Shown piece after piece: positions 7,738 through 16,208 of a DNA stretch of 64,000 nt (position 1 is the stretch's first letter; every line of letters begins with the position of its first letter). The notes beneath the pieces were generated by a model. It was given only the letters and a program-made list of their open reading frames with translations. It searched no databases and was not told where the DNA came from. The stretch is from Brevibacillus sp. JNUCC-41. Lineage in GTDB: Bacteria > Bacillota > Bacilli > Bacillales > DSM-1321. The position numbers and the translations under genes were made by a program. The stretch lies in NCBI RefSeq assembly GCF_014844095.1, contig NZ_CP062163.1, positions 434,001 to 498,000 on the forward strand, written 5' to 3'.

Positions 7738-8214
7738 ATGATGAAAAAACCATCGTTTGTTCATGCTATTTATATCGCGACCACACCAGAGAAGCTTTGG
7801 GAAGCCCTGACGAGCGGTGAAGTCACGAAGAAGTACCATTTTGGATGCCAAGTCCAGTCTGACTGGCAAGAAGGCTCAAGCGTTAAATATATGCTGGAAG
7901 ATGGGCGTATTACTGATCATGGTAAAGTACTCGAGTGTGAGCCGCTGCACCTGCTCTCGTTCACTTGGAACATGACAGGAGAAGAAACACCTCGCGAGCA
8001 GCCTACTCGTGTCACTTTTATACTGCAGCCCATGGATGATACGACTGTGAAGTTAACGCTTAGGCATGAGGAGCTTTTGGAGACGGATTTTATATATGAT
8101 GATCATACCTTTGAAGGCTTGAATAATGGATGGCCAGCGATTCTAAGTAACCTGAAGAGCTTGCTTGAAACTGGACGGACCCTGCCGCCGATAACAGTAG
8201 ATCGGGATAATTAA
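7738..8214 (+). CDS. SRPBCC (AHSA1/Aha1-like) domain protein
   Basis: 158 aa in one START/Bet v1-like fold: SFVHAIYIATTPEKLWEALT at the N-terminus, GSSVKYMLEDGRI, the CEPLHLLSFTW strand and the C-terminal GWPAILSNLKSLLETG helix are diagnostic of the activator-of-Hsp90-like (AHSA1) SRPBCC family. Most act on unknown small ligands. AGGAGGAAAAAG precedes the ATG. In many bacilli such genes follow an ArsR repressor, but none is here. A second SRPBCC gene follows after 43 bp, so the two probably form an operon. Confidence 0.9.
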   Translation: MMKKPSFVHAIYIATTPEKLWEALTSGEVTKKYHFGCQVQSDWQEGSSVKYMLEDGRITDHGKVLECEPLHLLSFTWNMTGEETPREQPTRVTFILQPMDDTTVKLTLRHEELLETDFIYDDHTFEGLNNGWPAILSNLKSLLETGRTLPPITVDRDN

Positions 8215-8257
8215 GTAACAGTGGAAAATTTAAAAAAATCGAAAGAGAGTGATAGTG

Positions 8258-8698
8258 ATGGATACGCAAATAATCACGAAATTCACAATAGTCAAACCAA
8301 CAAATGAAGTGTTTGAAGCCATAGTGGACCCAGAAAGAATCGGGAATTTCTGGTTCTCATCGAGTTCTGAAAGATGGGAACAAGGCAGGACGCTTACATT
8401 GAGATATAACGAATACGATGCTGAAGTGGTTATTAATGTATTGGAAGTAGAGGAAAATAGGAAAATCGTGTTCGCATGGGGAGGAAATGATCAAGAAACG
8501 ATAGTTACAATTACCCTAAAAGAGTCGGATAAAATGAGTACAATTATTGAAGTGAACGAATCAGGTTTGAAAGAGGACGACCCCGAATTGATAAATAAAA
8601 TGATAGGACAAAAGGAAGGTTGGGTTTATACATTAACGTGTTTAAAGGGTTACTTAGAAAATGGGGTTAATACTTTGAGAGCATCCATAATTTTTTAA
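8258..8698 (+). CDS. SRPBCC domain protein, second copy
   Basis: 146 aa, same fold as its upstream neighbour but from another subfamily: IITKFTIVKPTNEVFEAIVDPERIGNFWFSSSSERWEQG, EENRKIVFAWGG, and a C-terminal QKEGWVYTLTCLKGYLENGV helix. The ligand is unknown. ATG at 8258 is chosen (GAGAG 9 nt upstream); GTG at 8249 in the same frame overlaps that site. The two paralogues differ strongly in sequence, so this is not a recent duplication. Confidence 0.85.
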   Translation: MDTQIITKFTIVKPTNEVFEAIVDPERIGNFWFSSSSERWEQGRTLTLRYNEYDAEVVINVLEVEENRKIVFAWGGNDQETIVTITLKESDKMSTIIEVNESGLKEDDPELINKMIGQKEGWVYTLTCLKGYLENGVNTLRASIIF

Positions 8699-8739
8699 TT
8701 TTTAAAGGGTGCTGGTTCAGATTAGATAGATCACTAAAA

Positions 8740-8904
8740 ATGCAGTTGGGCGTCCTGACTCCCGGCACAATGGCACTTAAGATTTTTAAGCATGTTGTTC
8801 CTTTTGATAAGTCTTACCTTTTTTCCTTAATCAAGGTCAAAGAAAGCATACAGGAGGAGACCTTAAATGCTTCCGAGAAAAAACTCAAGGATGAATATCC
8901 TTGA
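8740..8904 (+). CDS. possible 54-aa ORF or gene remnant
   Basis: Frame MQLGVLTPGTMALKIFKHVV ... EETLNASEKKLKDEYP. The composition looks protein-like, but there is no good ribosome site before the ATG and the stop lies in a terminator stem. A strong AGGAGG at about 8852 would instead start a 20-aa peptide in another frame. I cannot decide between a remnant, a leader peptide and noncoding DNA. Confidence 0.22.
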   Translation: MQLGVLTPGTMALKIFKHVVPFDKSYLFSLIKVKESIQEETLNASEKKLKDEYP

Positions 8905-8909
8905 GTTTT
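8880..8909. terminator. hairpin terminator between SRPBCC and HD genes
   Basis: AAAACTCAAGGAT / ATCCTTGAGTTTT, 13-bp perfect stem with a 4-nt loop and T/A tracts on both sides; placed between convergent genes, so probably bidirectional. Confidence 0.8.
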
Positions 8910-8937
8910 ATATTTTCCATATGGTTTAACATAACAT

Positions 8938-9909
8938 TCAATCGGATATCACTTTTAGATATATGCCCTTCGAAGCTTTTTTATAGGCTTCAATTCCCAT
9001 TTTCTTGACTCTCTCTGATAAACTCGATGCTCTTAATAATTGGGTTCCTTCAATAACGGAAGGATCAATAAGGCGCACTTTATTTTTCCGATGTAAATCG
9101 TATTCCAATTGATTTTCTATCACCTTTACGTTACCATGGATCCGTTTTAACAGATTTTTCACCTCATGGTCTTCAGTGGAGCTTAACAAGGACATAACTT
9201 CTTCATCTGTACCGAGTAAGTCATCTAGGCTGATCAGATTTTTAGCCAAAGCCAATTTTAAGGTCTTTGCCAATACATCATAGCCATATATATTAAGTGG
9301 GTTCATGAAAAAATCAATAACTTCACTGTAATACGTTTTCACAAACCATTCCGCCGATTCAATATTATCCAGATACATCCTTCCATTTATTATGATTACA
9401 TGATCTAAGAAGTCTTGAACGGATTCCAGTGTGATATGTCCATATTGATACATATCCCGGAGTGTATAATCAACCCGATCGGCGCATAACTCAGGTGCTG
9501 GCTGTTCAAGCAATTCCCATTTTGATTGAACTATGACTTCACAATCAAATCCATACTTCTTCAGTATAAATGGGATTTCTGATTCCATAATGACATGATC
9601 ATATATCTTTTCATGATAATCTTCATCCTTACAATCCAGAACGAAATCAATAACATGTGAGAATGCAGTATGGGATACGTCATGCAGCAAGCCCGCGATT
9701 TGTTCCTCCAATGAACCTCCAAGCGCTTTAATTAAAAGCATCACACCAAGTGAATGGTCAAATCGTGTAACGTCCCACTTCTCATTAACTAAATAACTTG
9801 CCCCGCCTTGATGTATCCCCTTTAATCTTTGGACGGGTTTGCTTAGAATCAGCTCTTCAAGAACTCCCTCTACAATGTGTTTCCCATAGATACTATCCAA
9901 AACTATCAA
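8938..9909 (-). CDS. HD-domain phosphohydrolase (COG1078-like)
   Basis: 323 aa. The metal-binding HD motif set is visible: His52 in TRFDHSLGVM, His76-Asp77 in GLLHDVSHTAFSH and the distal Asp in ELCADRVDYTLRD. This arrangement, QRLKGIHQGG at the front and the DxxxYGY-type middle segment match dGTPase-related HD hydrolases such as YwfO. The substrate is unknown; nucleotides are likely from the family. The start overlaps the stop of the upstream gene by 4 bp, so the two are translationally coupled. Confidence 0.9.
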   Translation of the reverse strand: MIVLDSIYGKHIVEGVLEELILSKPVQRLKGIHQGGASYLVNEKWDVTRFDHSLGVMLLIKALGGSLEEQIAGLLHDVSHTAFSHVIDFVLDCKDEDYHEKIYDHVIMESEIPFILKKYGFDCEVIVQSKWELLEQPAPELCADRVDYTLRDMYQYGHITLESVQDFLDHVIIINGRMYLDNIESAEWFVKTYYSEVIDFFMNPLNIYGYDVLAKTLKLALAKNLISLDDLLGTDEEVMSLLSSTEDHEVKNLLKRIHGNVKVIENQLEYDLHRKNKVRLIDPSVIEGTQLLRASSLSERVKKMGIEAYKKASKGIYLKVISD

Positions 9910-10211
9910 TAACTGCCGCCTCCCCCATTAGTAGGTGGTTCTGTAAAAATTATTTCCCCCTTTTCATTTTGCTCATATTGCCTTTTTGCCAATTTGCTTA
10001 TTTCTTTATCATCATTCAAATCGACATCACCTGGAGTGACCTCATCAATACCTTCTATCGTTATCATTTCTTTTATTATTACCCGGTCTGGTTGATTCAC
10101 TTTAAAACTGTCTTCTACAGGCTTCGTTTTATCTTTATACGGTTTAGCGAATAAAAAATAGCCGGTCAAGACTATGATAATTGAACCGAAAATACCGAAT
10201 TTCATTTTCAT
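9906..10211 (-). CDS. membrane-anchored small protein, unknown
   Basis: 101 aa: one N-terminal hydrophobic helix (FGIFGSIIIVLTGYFLFAK) and a hydrophilic outer domain ending EPPTNGGGGSY. There is no lipobox Cys. Translation is coupled to the downstream HD hydrolase (ATGA overlap). GGAGGGG precedes the start, where ATG codons at 10211 and 10205 are both possible. I do not recognise the family; co-transcription with a cytoplasmic hydrolase is its only clue. Confidence 0.72.
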   Translation of the reverse strand: MKMKFGIFGSIIIVLTGYFLFAKPYKDKTKPVEDSFKVNQPDRVIIKEMITIEGIDEVTPGDVDLNDDKEISKLAKRQYEQNEKGEIIFTEPPTNGGGGSY

Positions 10212-10478
10212 TCATTCATCCCCTCCAACGCTATATCAATACCTCCATAATACCACAAGAGGTAATTAATGGTATTTAAGTGAGCCAAGCGCATATATAG
10301 CTGGTTCCTTTTTTCTGTTACATGACATGAATATTTCCTCTGATTCATCTAACGGGTTACAGGGAATATTCCCTAGGCAATGTCCTGCCTCCTCCCCTTT
10401 GCAACATAGGAGAAATTCCAGTTCATCAAATGGTAAAGTCTCCCTGAAAAAACAGTACTTTATAATATGATCTAATAA

Positions 10479-10507
10479 TTGACATTTGAAAATCAGTGAG
10501 GTAACAT
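10479..10507 (+). promoter_or_regulatory. sigma-A promoter of the tetR gene
   Basis: TTGACA, 17-nt spacer, TAACAT. It lies immediately upstream of the first TetR operator half-palindrome, so bound repressor would block transcription start. Confidence 0.65.
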
Positions 10508-10512
10508 TTCAA

Positions 10513-10527
10513 TTAACCAGTGGTCAA
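10513..10527. promoter_or_regulatory. TetR operator 1
   Basis: TTAACCAGTGGTCAA, a 15-bp palindrome with one mismatch, between the tetR promoter and its ribosome site. Nearly identical to the palindrome at 11132-11146. Confidence 0.75.
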
Positions 10528-10546
10528 TAAATAAGGGGGTCTCAAG

Positions 10547-11116
10547 ATGTCGCCAAGGAAATCGGCAGGTAAAGAACTGTCAAGGGACATGGTCTTGAAT
10601 GAAGCCAGAAACCTTTTTGCAACGTTAGGGTATTCGAATGTCTCAATGAGGCAATTGGCTAAATCATTGGAATGCAGCCATGGAGCCATATATTATCATT
10701 TTAAAAATAAGGCAGAAATATTTTATAATTTGGTAAAAACGGATTTTTCCGTTTTAAATACTTTAATCGATGATATCATCATGTCGGAAAATGACCCTTC
10801 TGTAAAAATGGAAAAGATTTTATTGTGCTTCTTGGAGTTCGGTTTAACCCAACAGAATCATTATTCCATCATGTTTTTATCGAAGGAAAAAGAAATTCAG
10901 CAGTTACTTCAATTCGATTCCAATAAAACATATGAAAAGCTAATCCAGTCCCTGACGGACCTGACGGACAACAAATTGAATCCTGCATCCATATGGTCGA
11001 TTTTTCTTTCTCTTCACGGATTCATCACTTTTTATATTAATTCTGAACTATCTTATGAAGATGTTAAAGGCTTAGCTGATTTTCATGTAAAAAATATCAT
11101 CGGAAACATCATATAA
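10547..11116 (+). CDS. TetR/AcrR-family transcriptional repressor
   Basis: 189 aa. The N-terminal helix-turn-helix is clear: NEARNLFATLGYSNVSMRQLAKSLECSHGAIYYHFKNKAEIF. The C-terminal ligand/dimer domain is variable (LLCFLEFGLTQQNHYSIMFL). AAGGGGG ribosome site 8 nt before ATG. Two matching 15-bp palindromes, one before this gene and one before the downstream DUF4260 gene, point to self-repression and control of the downstream gene. Confidence 0.93.
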   Translation: MSPRKSAGKELSRDMVLNEARNLFATLGYSNVSMRQLAKSLECSHGAIYYHFKNKAEIFYNLVKTDFSVLNTLIDDIIMSENDPSVKMEKILLCFLEFGLTQQNHYSIMFLSKEKEIQQLLQFDSNKTYEKLIQSLTDLTDNKLNPASIWSIFLSLHGFITFYINSELSYEDVKGLADFHVKNIIGNII

Positions 11117-11131
11117 TTTTTTCGAACATTA

Positions 11132-11146
11132 TTGACCAATGGTCAA
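11132..11146. promoter_or_regulatory. TetR operator 2, before DUF4260 gene
   Basis: Perfect 15-bp palindrome TTGACCAATGGTCAA, 16 bp after the tetR stop and 22 bp before the DUF4260 ATG. The matching operator at 10513 supports the assignment. Confidence 0.8.
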
Positions 11147-11167
11147 ATAAATATTGGGGGTTTTAAA

Positions 11168-11515
11168 ATGGTAAAGAAATTCCTTCATATTGAAGGACTC
11201 ATGGTTCTTTTAGCGGTGATTTACATCTATTCGTTATATGAATTCAGCTGGTGGATATTCCTGTCATTGATTTTGTCTCCTGATGTTTCCATGCTGGCCT
11301 ATCTGATCAATGATCGAATTGGAGCAAAGGTTTATAACCTATTTCACACTTATACCCTGTCCATCTTCATGATTTTGCTTGCCATTTTTCTAAAGTTCGA
11401 TGCATTGTTGATGATTGGTTTAATTTGGACCGCACATATTGGAATGGATCGCTTATTTGGATATGGCCTCAAATACACATCTTCCTTCAAAGCTACACAC
11501 ATTCAAAGGCTGTAA
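11168..11515 (+). CDS. DUF4260 membrane protein
   Basis: 115 aa, about four membrane helices; IEGLMVLLAVIYIYSLYEFSWWIFLSLILSPDVSMLAYLI and HTYTLSIFMILLAIF and the C-terminal WTAHIGMDRLFGYGLKYTSSFKATHIQRL are the DUF4260 hallmark. Function unknown. The ATG at 11168 is chosen; the earlier in-frame TTG at 11132 lies in the TetR operator and has no ribosome site. It is very probably regulated by the upstream TetR protein. Confidence 0.9.
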   Translation: MVKKFLHIEGLMVLLAVIYIYSLYEFSWWIFLSLILSPDVSMLAYLINDRIGAKVYNLFHTYTLSIFMILLAIFLKFDALLMIGLIWTAHIGMDRLFGYGLKYTSSFKATHIQRL

Positions 11516-11523
11516 AAAACTTA

Positions 11524-11557
11524 AAAGGCAGTGTGATTACACCATCACACTGCCTTT
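11524..11557. terminator. bidirectional terminator between DUF4260 and queE
   Basis: AAAGGCAGTGTGAT / ATCACACTGCCTTT perfect 14-bp stem with a 6-nt loop between convergent genes. Confidence 0.85.
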
Positions 11558-11569
11558 GCTCACTTTTCT

Positions 11570-12298
11570 TTATACGCCCCGCTTGTTGCCCCATATATAG
11601 GTATGCAGCTGGGGCAGCACTTTCACATCATTCAATTCATCATCTGCTATCACTTTGTCTATTAACTCTTCGTACTTCCTCAAAAGACCGCTGATCAATT
11701 GACGATCATCCGCCGTCCTGCTATCGTCATTGCCGACCTGCAAATAAAAAGGAATATCCGGATAACGCCCATGTACATGTTTGGCATATTGATAATCTTC
11801 CTCATTAAAGACGACAATCTTCAATGAGACATGATTTTCAGGATTTCGATTGGCAAGGTTCAAGAGGATTTGGTCGAGCACCGTAAAGTCCGTGTTCATT
11901 TTAGAGCTCGGCGGCTTAGGTGAAATCGTCAGTTCATCAATATCGAGAAACCAATCCTGCCATCGGCTCCCTTGTGTTTCGACACCTATCTTCATTTTAT
12001 TTTCATGCAAGATCGCTATCAAGCCGTTTAGGTTTTTCAGCAGAGCCGGGTTTCCGCCTGATATCGTCACGAAGGAAAAACCGGAACCCCCAATTCGCTT
12101 CAGCTCATCCCATATTTCTCTAGCAGTCATTTGGACTGTATCTTCCTTACCGGTGCCATCCCAAGTAAATGCGGAATCACACCAGGCACATGAATAATCG
12201 CATCCGGCCGTCCGAACAAACATGGTTTTTTGACCAATGACCATTCCCTCACCTTGGATGGTCGGTCCGAAGATTTCCATAACCGGGAGTTTACTCAC
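11570..12298 (-). CDS. queE: 7-carboxy-7-deazaguanine synthase QueE
   Basis: 242 aa radical-SAM enzyme converting 6-carboxytetrahydropterin to 7-carboxy-7-deazaguanine in the preQ0/queuosine pathway. The cluster motif is C-x3-C-x2-C (Cys33, Cys37, Cys40 in AGCDYSCAWCD), preceded by the family signature EIFGPTIQGEGMVIGQ; substrate/SAM segments TISGGNPALL and ELTISPKPPSSKM are present. GTG start at 12298 (GGGAGTGG upstream), overlapping the queD stop by 8 bp. Longer in-frame starts would run deep into queD. Confidence 0.95.
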   Translation of the reverse strand: MSKLPVMEIFGPTIQGEGMVIGQKTMFVRTAGCDYSCAWCDSAFTWDGTGKEDTVQMTAREIWDELKRIGGSGFSFVTISGGNPALLKNLNGLIAILHENKMKIGVETQGSRWQDWFLDIDELTISPKPPSSKMNTDFTVLDQILLNLANRNPENHVSLKIVVFNEEDYQYAKHVHGRYPDIPFYLQVGNDDSRTADDRQLISGLLRKYEELIDKVIADDELNDVKVLPQLHTYIWGNKRGV

Positions 12299-12764
12299 TT
12301 TCCATCCACTCCCGTCTGGCTTCTGCATAGCTTGTCGGCGTTTCGTATAGTCGAACAAATTCGACTCTAGCACCCTCATATTCTTTTAATGAAAGGGCTT
12401 CGGCCATTTTTTCATAAATCCAGACAACCATATTTTCAGCTGTTGTATTCATGAGCGGCAGGGTTTCATTCAAATAACGATGATCCAGGTGGATTTCAAT
12501 TTCATTTTTCCATATATCCTTGATGTCCCCGAAATCTATCATCAAACCGCGTGAATCCGTATATCCGCTCAATCCGAATATGACCTTATATGTGTGGCCA
12601 TGCAGGTTCTTGCATTTCCCTTCATAGTCATGCAGATGGTGCGCCGCGTCAAAGGTGAATTCCTTACTCACGAGAACCCTCTTGGTTGTATACTTCAATT
12701 GGCTGCGCTGAATGTCTTCATCTATTTTTTGGAGTTTATCCACTATTGTAAAACCGTACATCAT
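12291..12764 (-). CDS. queD: 6-carboxy-5,6,7,8-tetrahydropterin synthase QueD
   Basis: 157 aa. Converts dihydroneopterin triphosphate to 6-carboxytetrahydropterin. Zinc ligands and catalytic residues sit in [22 protein letters not shown] (Cys51, His56, His58), and DFGDIKDIW and LDHRYLNE follow as in the family. About 30 residues precede the core; this extension seems usual in Bacillus QueD. The start overlaps the queC stop, giving coupled translation. Confidence 0.95.
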   Translation of the reverse strand: MMYGFTIVDKLQKIDEDIQRSQLKYTTKRVLVSKEFTFDAAHHLHDYEGKCKNLHGHTYKVIFGLSGYTDSRGLMIDFGDIKDIWKNEIEIHLDHRYLNETLPLMNTTAENMVVWIYEKMAEALSLKEYEGARVEFVRLYETPTSYAEARREWMESE

Positions 12765-13426
12765 GAAAGCACCTTCCGTCTGCTTACATAGTCATCCAGT
12801 CCTTTTTTCCGCAGATTACATGCCGGACAATCTCCACAGCCGTCGGAGATGATTCCGTTATAGCAAGTCAGGGTCTTTTCGCGGACAAAGTCGAAGGCGC
12901 CAAGCTGATCCGCAAGCTCCCATGTTTCTTCTTTATTAAGCCACATTAGCGGCGTATCAATCACGAATGACTGGTCCATTGACAAGTTCAAGGTCACATT
13001 CAACGATTTAATGAATACATCGCGGCAGTCAGGATATCCGCTGAAATCCGTTTCACAGACACCGGTGACAATATGTTTAGCGCCAATCTGACTCGCCAGC
13101 ACTCCTGCAAACGAAAGGAACAGCAAATTCCTCCCTGGTACGAAAGTCGACGGCAACTCCCCTTCTTCTCCATCCTCAACTGCAATATCACTTCTCGTCA
13201 ATGCATTCGGTGCCAGTTGGTTCAACAGCGACATGTCAAGGATATGATGGTTCACGCCCAATTCCTTGGCGATGTTTTGAGCGCATTCGATTTCCAAGCT
13301 ATGCCGCTGATTATAATCGAACGTCACCGCTTCCACTTCCTCAAATCTCTCCAATGCCCAGAACAGGCACGTCGTACTGTCCTGACCTCCGCTAAACACA
13401 ACCACTGCCTTTTCTTTCTTCTTCAT
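12761..13426 (-). CDS. queC: 7-cyano-7-deazaguanine synthase QueC
   Basis: 221 aa, first gene of the operon. ATP-dependent conversion of 7-carboxy-7-deazaguanine to preQ0. N-type ATP-pyrophosphatase loop SGGQDSTTC (12-20) and the C-terminal zinc-binding cysteines C-x8-C-x2-C-x2-C in [16 protein letters not shown] are visible. ATG at 13426 follows GGAG at 10 nt; the in-frame start 12 codons earlier is inside the riboswitch leader. Regulated by the preQ1 riboswitch directly upstream. queF, which ends this operon in B. subtilis, is absent from the window. Confidence 0.95.
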   Translation of the reverse strand: MKKKEKAVVVFSGGQDSTTCLFWALERFEEVEAVTFDYNQRHSLEIECAQNIAKELGVNHHILDMSLLNQLAPNALTRSDIAVEDGEEGELPSTFVPGRNLLFLSFAGVLASQIGAKHIVTGVCETDFSGYPDCRDVFIKSLNVTLNLSMDQSFVIDTPLMWLNKEETWELADQLGAFDFVREKTLTCYNGIISDGCGDCPACNLRKKGLDDYVSRRKVLS

Positions 13427-13450
13427 TTCTATAAAACTCCTTTTTACGGA

Positions 13451-13520
13451 AAAAAACAGCACCCTAAGAATAGAGCACTGTTTCTCCTTAGTTTTTTTGA
13501 GAGGGTAGCTAGAACCTCTT
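13451..13520 (-). promoter_or_regulatory. preQ1-I riboswitch with attenuator, queCDE leader
   Basis: Aptamer AGAGGTTCTAGCTACCCTCT plus A-rich tail and ACTAAGG on the minus strand (about 13486-13519), almost identical to the one before the VUT transporter. The terminator arm AACAGTGCTC / GGGTGCTGTT and T6 follow, and CTAAG/CTTAG can form the alternative stem. Confidence 0.96.
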
Positions 13521-13709
13521 CCGCCTTAACGCGGAATATTATATTTTTCCAAGTCAATAGTAACTTGAAAACGATTATAAATCAAGATGAATAGATTTAG
13601 TGAATAGTAGAGCTGATGGAAAATTTGGTTATCTTTTCATTGCTTAAATATCCCATTATCCGTCCGATAAAATAGTGTGATTAAAATATCGATAAAGGGG
13701 TCCATTAAT

Positions 13710-15389
13710 TTGAAAAGCATTAAAGGAAAGGTATTGGTGGCATTTTCACTCATCATATCTTTATGTGTCATCTTAGGAGCATTCAACATTTACAGCAGCA
13801 ACAAGTCACTGGTATATTCCCAGGATATCATCGAAAAGGAACTTCCGCTTCTTATCCAAGATGAAAAGCTGCTATATAATCTAGCACAAAGAACCGCATT
13901 CGCCCGAGCCTATATTCTATATGGTGACAAGAGTTATAAAGAAAGGTTCTTACAATATACTGAAGACAGCAAGGTCATCCAGGAAGATCTCCTGGCTTCG
14001 AGCGACTCTGATAAAGTGAAGGCATTGATCGAGAAAAGCGGGGATTGGAGGTTGATGATTGTCGACCGGGTATTTCCACAATATGAAAAGGGAAATGAAG
14101 AACGAGCGAAAGAGATACTCAAAAATGAAGTGGCGCCAATCAGCAATGAAGTAATGGAGGGTTTCAAGGAGCTTGCTTCGGAACGCGAGGAATTGATTGT
14201 CGCTTCAGGTGAAACCGTCATCGCAAGCGGGAAATCGGTAAAGACGACAAGTATCATCATATCCATTGCGGCAGTCCTTATCGGCCTTCTGCTGGCGCTT
14301 GTGACTGCCAACCTCATTACCACCCCCCTCCTTAAAATCAGGGACAGGATGAAAATGGTGGCTGACGGAGAGCTTAATCATGAGCCCCTTGAGCAAAAGT
14401 CATATGATGAAATGGGCGAATTAACGGTATCCGCCAACCAAATGCAGAAAAACCTTCGTGATACGATCGAAAAAATGCTCGTTGTATCCGAATCCGTTTC
14501 CAACCAAAGTGAGAATCTGACTCAATCAGCAAATGAAGTCCAGCAGGGCAGCAAACAAATAGCCACTACCATGCATGAACTTTCGGAAGGTTCGGAGTCA
14601 CAGGCCAACCGGGCAGCTGAAGTGGTTCGCATGATGGATGATTTCACCGGCAGAATCGAGTTGGCCCGCCTAGAAGGAGTGGATGTTGCTAAAAGTTCAA
14701 CCGAAATCCTTTCCTTGACCAAGGAGGGCACCACTTTAATGCGCAGTTCGATCCAACAGATGCAATATATTGATGGGATTGTAAAAAATGCCGTAGAGCA
14801 AGTGAAAGGGCTCGATTCCCAATCGCAGCAAATTTCGCAGCTTGTACAGGTCATCAAGAATATATCCAATCAAACCAATCTATTGGCATTGAATGCTGCC
14901 ATAGAAGCCGCTCGTGCCGGTGAACATGGCAAGGGCTTTGCCGTCGTCGCCGATGAAGTGCGGAAACTCGCTGAAGAGGTCACACACTCCGTTGGGGATA
15001 TCACCAATATTGTCTCCGCCATTCAAACGGATTCAAAAACAGTCGTCCACTCCCTGGAAGATGGTTATGCACAAGTGGATGAAGGCACGAAACAGATCAC
15101 GCTCACAGGCCAAACCTTTGAAACAATCAATCACTCTGTCGGGAATATGGAAATGAAAATACAGCATATAACAGACGAATTGAACTATATCTCCACAAAT
15201 AGCAAAAATATCAATCAGGCTATCGAAGATATCGCCGCGGTGTCTGAAGAGTCCGCAGCTGGAATCGAACAAGTCTCCGCCTCTGCTCAGCAATCCAGCT
15301 CTTCAATGGATGAAGTAACGAATCATGCCAGTGAACTTGCATCTTCGGCAGAACTGCTGACTGAACAGGTTAGGAAGTTCCAATTATGA
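13710..15389 (+). CDS. methyl-accepting chemotaxis protein (four-helix-bundle sensor)
   Basis: About 559 aa. TM1 at about 7-26, an extracytoplasmic helical sensor (~30-180, 4HB-like, no Cache motifs), TM2 at about 180-202, HAMP to ~255 ([22 protein letters not shown]) and the signalling domain with the conserved tip [36 protein letters not shown]. It signals to CheA/CheW at the membrane; the ligand is unknown. TTG at 13710 is chosen because AAAGGGG lies 9 nt upstream. Single gene with its own terminator. Confidence 0.93.
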   Translation: MKSIKGKVLVAFSLIISLCVILGAFNIYSSNKSLVYSQDIIEKELPLLIQDEKLLYNLAQRTAFARAYILYGDKSYKERFLQYTEDSKVIQEDLLASSDSDKVKALIEKSGDWRLMIVDRVFPQYEKGNEERAKEILKNEVAPISNEVMEGFKELASEREELIVASGETVIASGKSVKTTSIIISIAAVLIGLLLALVTANLITTPLLKIRDRMKMVADGELNHEPLEQKSYDEMGELTVSANQMQKNLRDTIEKMLVVSESVSNQSENLTQSANEVQQGSKQIATTMHELSEGSESQANRAAEVVRMMDDFTGRIELARLEGVDVAKSSTEILSLTKEGTTLMRSSIQQMQYIDGIVKNAVEQVKGLDSQSQQISQLVQVIKNISNQTNLLALNAAIEAARAGEHGKGFAVVADEVRKLAEEVTHSVGDITNIVSAIQTDSKTVVHSLEDGYAQVDEGTKQITLTGQTFETINHSVGNMEMKIQHITDELNYISTNSKNINQAIEDIAAVSEESAAGIEQVSASAQQSSSSMDEVTNHASELASSAELLTEQVRKFQL

Positions 15390-15394
15390 CACTA

Positions 15395-15431
15395 GCAATT
15401 TCCCGGCACATGAATGCGGGAAATTGCTTTT
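15395..15431 (+). terminator. terminator of chemoreceptor gene
   Basis: GCAATTTCCCG / CGGGAAATTGC followed by TTTT, just after the stop. Confidence 0.85.
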
Positions 15432-15535
15432 CCCTCCCATTATATAGATTGTTTCATTTTCGTAAATTCGGGGAATAAATAACTATAACCAATAATAAAT
15501 CATTAAAAAGCAAATCTATCAAAAGATCTATCAAA

Positions 15536-15637
15536 AGCGGCTGGAAGTGAATATTTTCCTTTATTTTCAGAATATTTAGTGTATAATTAATTAAAGGAAT
15601 ATTTTAACTTAAATAACCATCACTTCCAATAACCGCT
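15536..15637. repeat. large imperfect inverted repeat, about 100 bp
   Basis: Outer arms AGCGGCTGGAAGTGA and TCACTTCCAATAACCGCT, inner arms AATATTTTCCTTTA and TTAAAGGAATATTTT around an AT-rich centre. Preceded by a doubled ATCTATCAAAAG. The rest of the 15.43-15.85 kb gap shows no gene. Confidence 0.6.
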
Positions 15638-15847
15638 ACTGCACATCCCGACATTCCCTTTCAACACCATGCACGGGCACTTATACTCAGTAAGGATCCA
15701 TTGCATGCTCTCTCGAATCAAATCGTACACAACTTTTTTCACACAAAAACACGATTTTCACTCCAAATTTGTAAAAAAAGGTTAAATTACACACTTTATA
15801 TGTTACTATTAAACCAAGACCTTTTAACCCCATAAGGAGGAATTCAT

Positions 15848-16063
15848 ATGAAACGTTTTTTCAAATTCATAACAGATTTTAACGAAAGAAAAGCACTGGA
15901 ACGGGAAACCGAAGAATTCTTTCGCAAAGAACATGAAAATTATATGAAGATGAATCCTGACAATCAAGGAAAAAGAAGGAGATTAGCTCCTAGACTTTAT
16001 GTGATTGATGGCGGTAAAAAGGACTCCAACCTTGAGATTTCTGACAGAAAGAAATCAAGTTAA
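15848..16063 (+). CDS. 71-aa hydrophilic protein, unknown
   Basis: Starts after an excellent TAAGGAGGAATTC site. MKRFFKFITDFNERKALERE then a charged, helix-prone middle (EEFFRKEHENYMKMNPDN), a basic stretch GKRRRLAPRLYVIDGGKK and a polar tail. No membrane segment, signal or Cys. I do not recognise the family. It stands alone upstream of the capsule operon; a link to it is only positional. Confidence 0.75.
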   Translation: MKRFFKFITDFNERKALERETEEFFRKEHENYMKMNPDNQGKRRRLAPRLYVIDGGKKDSNLEISDRKKSS

Positions 16064-16178
16064 CCTGATTCCTTCCATAATCTGCTACCAAAAGCTGTAG
16101 CTCAAGACCTACAAACGGTAAATCTCCATGAAAAACGGAAATTCGTGACCATTCCATTCATTTACAATATATAAGCCG

Positions 16179-16208
16179 AAAGCTCAGATATGCTTCTGAG
16201 CTTTTTTT
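16179..16208 (+). terminator. terminator after small ORF
   Basis: AAAGCTCAGA / TCTGAGCTTT, 6-nt loop, T7. Confidence 0.85.

Noticed and set aside
13073..13594. 173-codon plus-strand frame opposite queC
   Set aside because: Shadow of the real queC and its riboswitch leader on the other strand.
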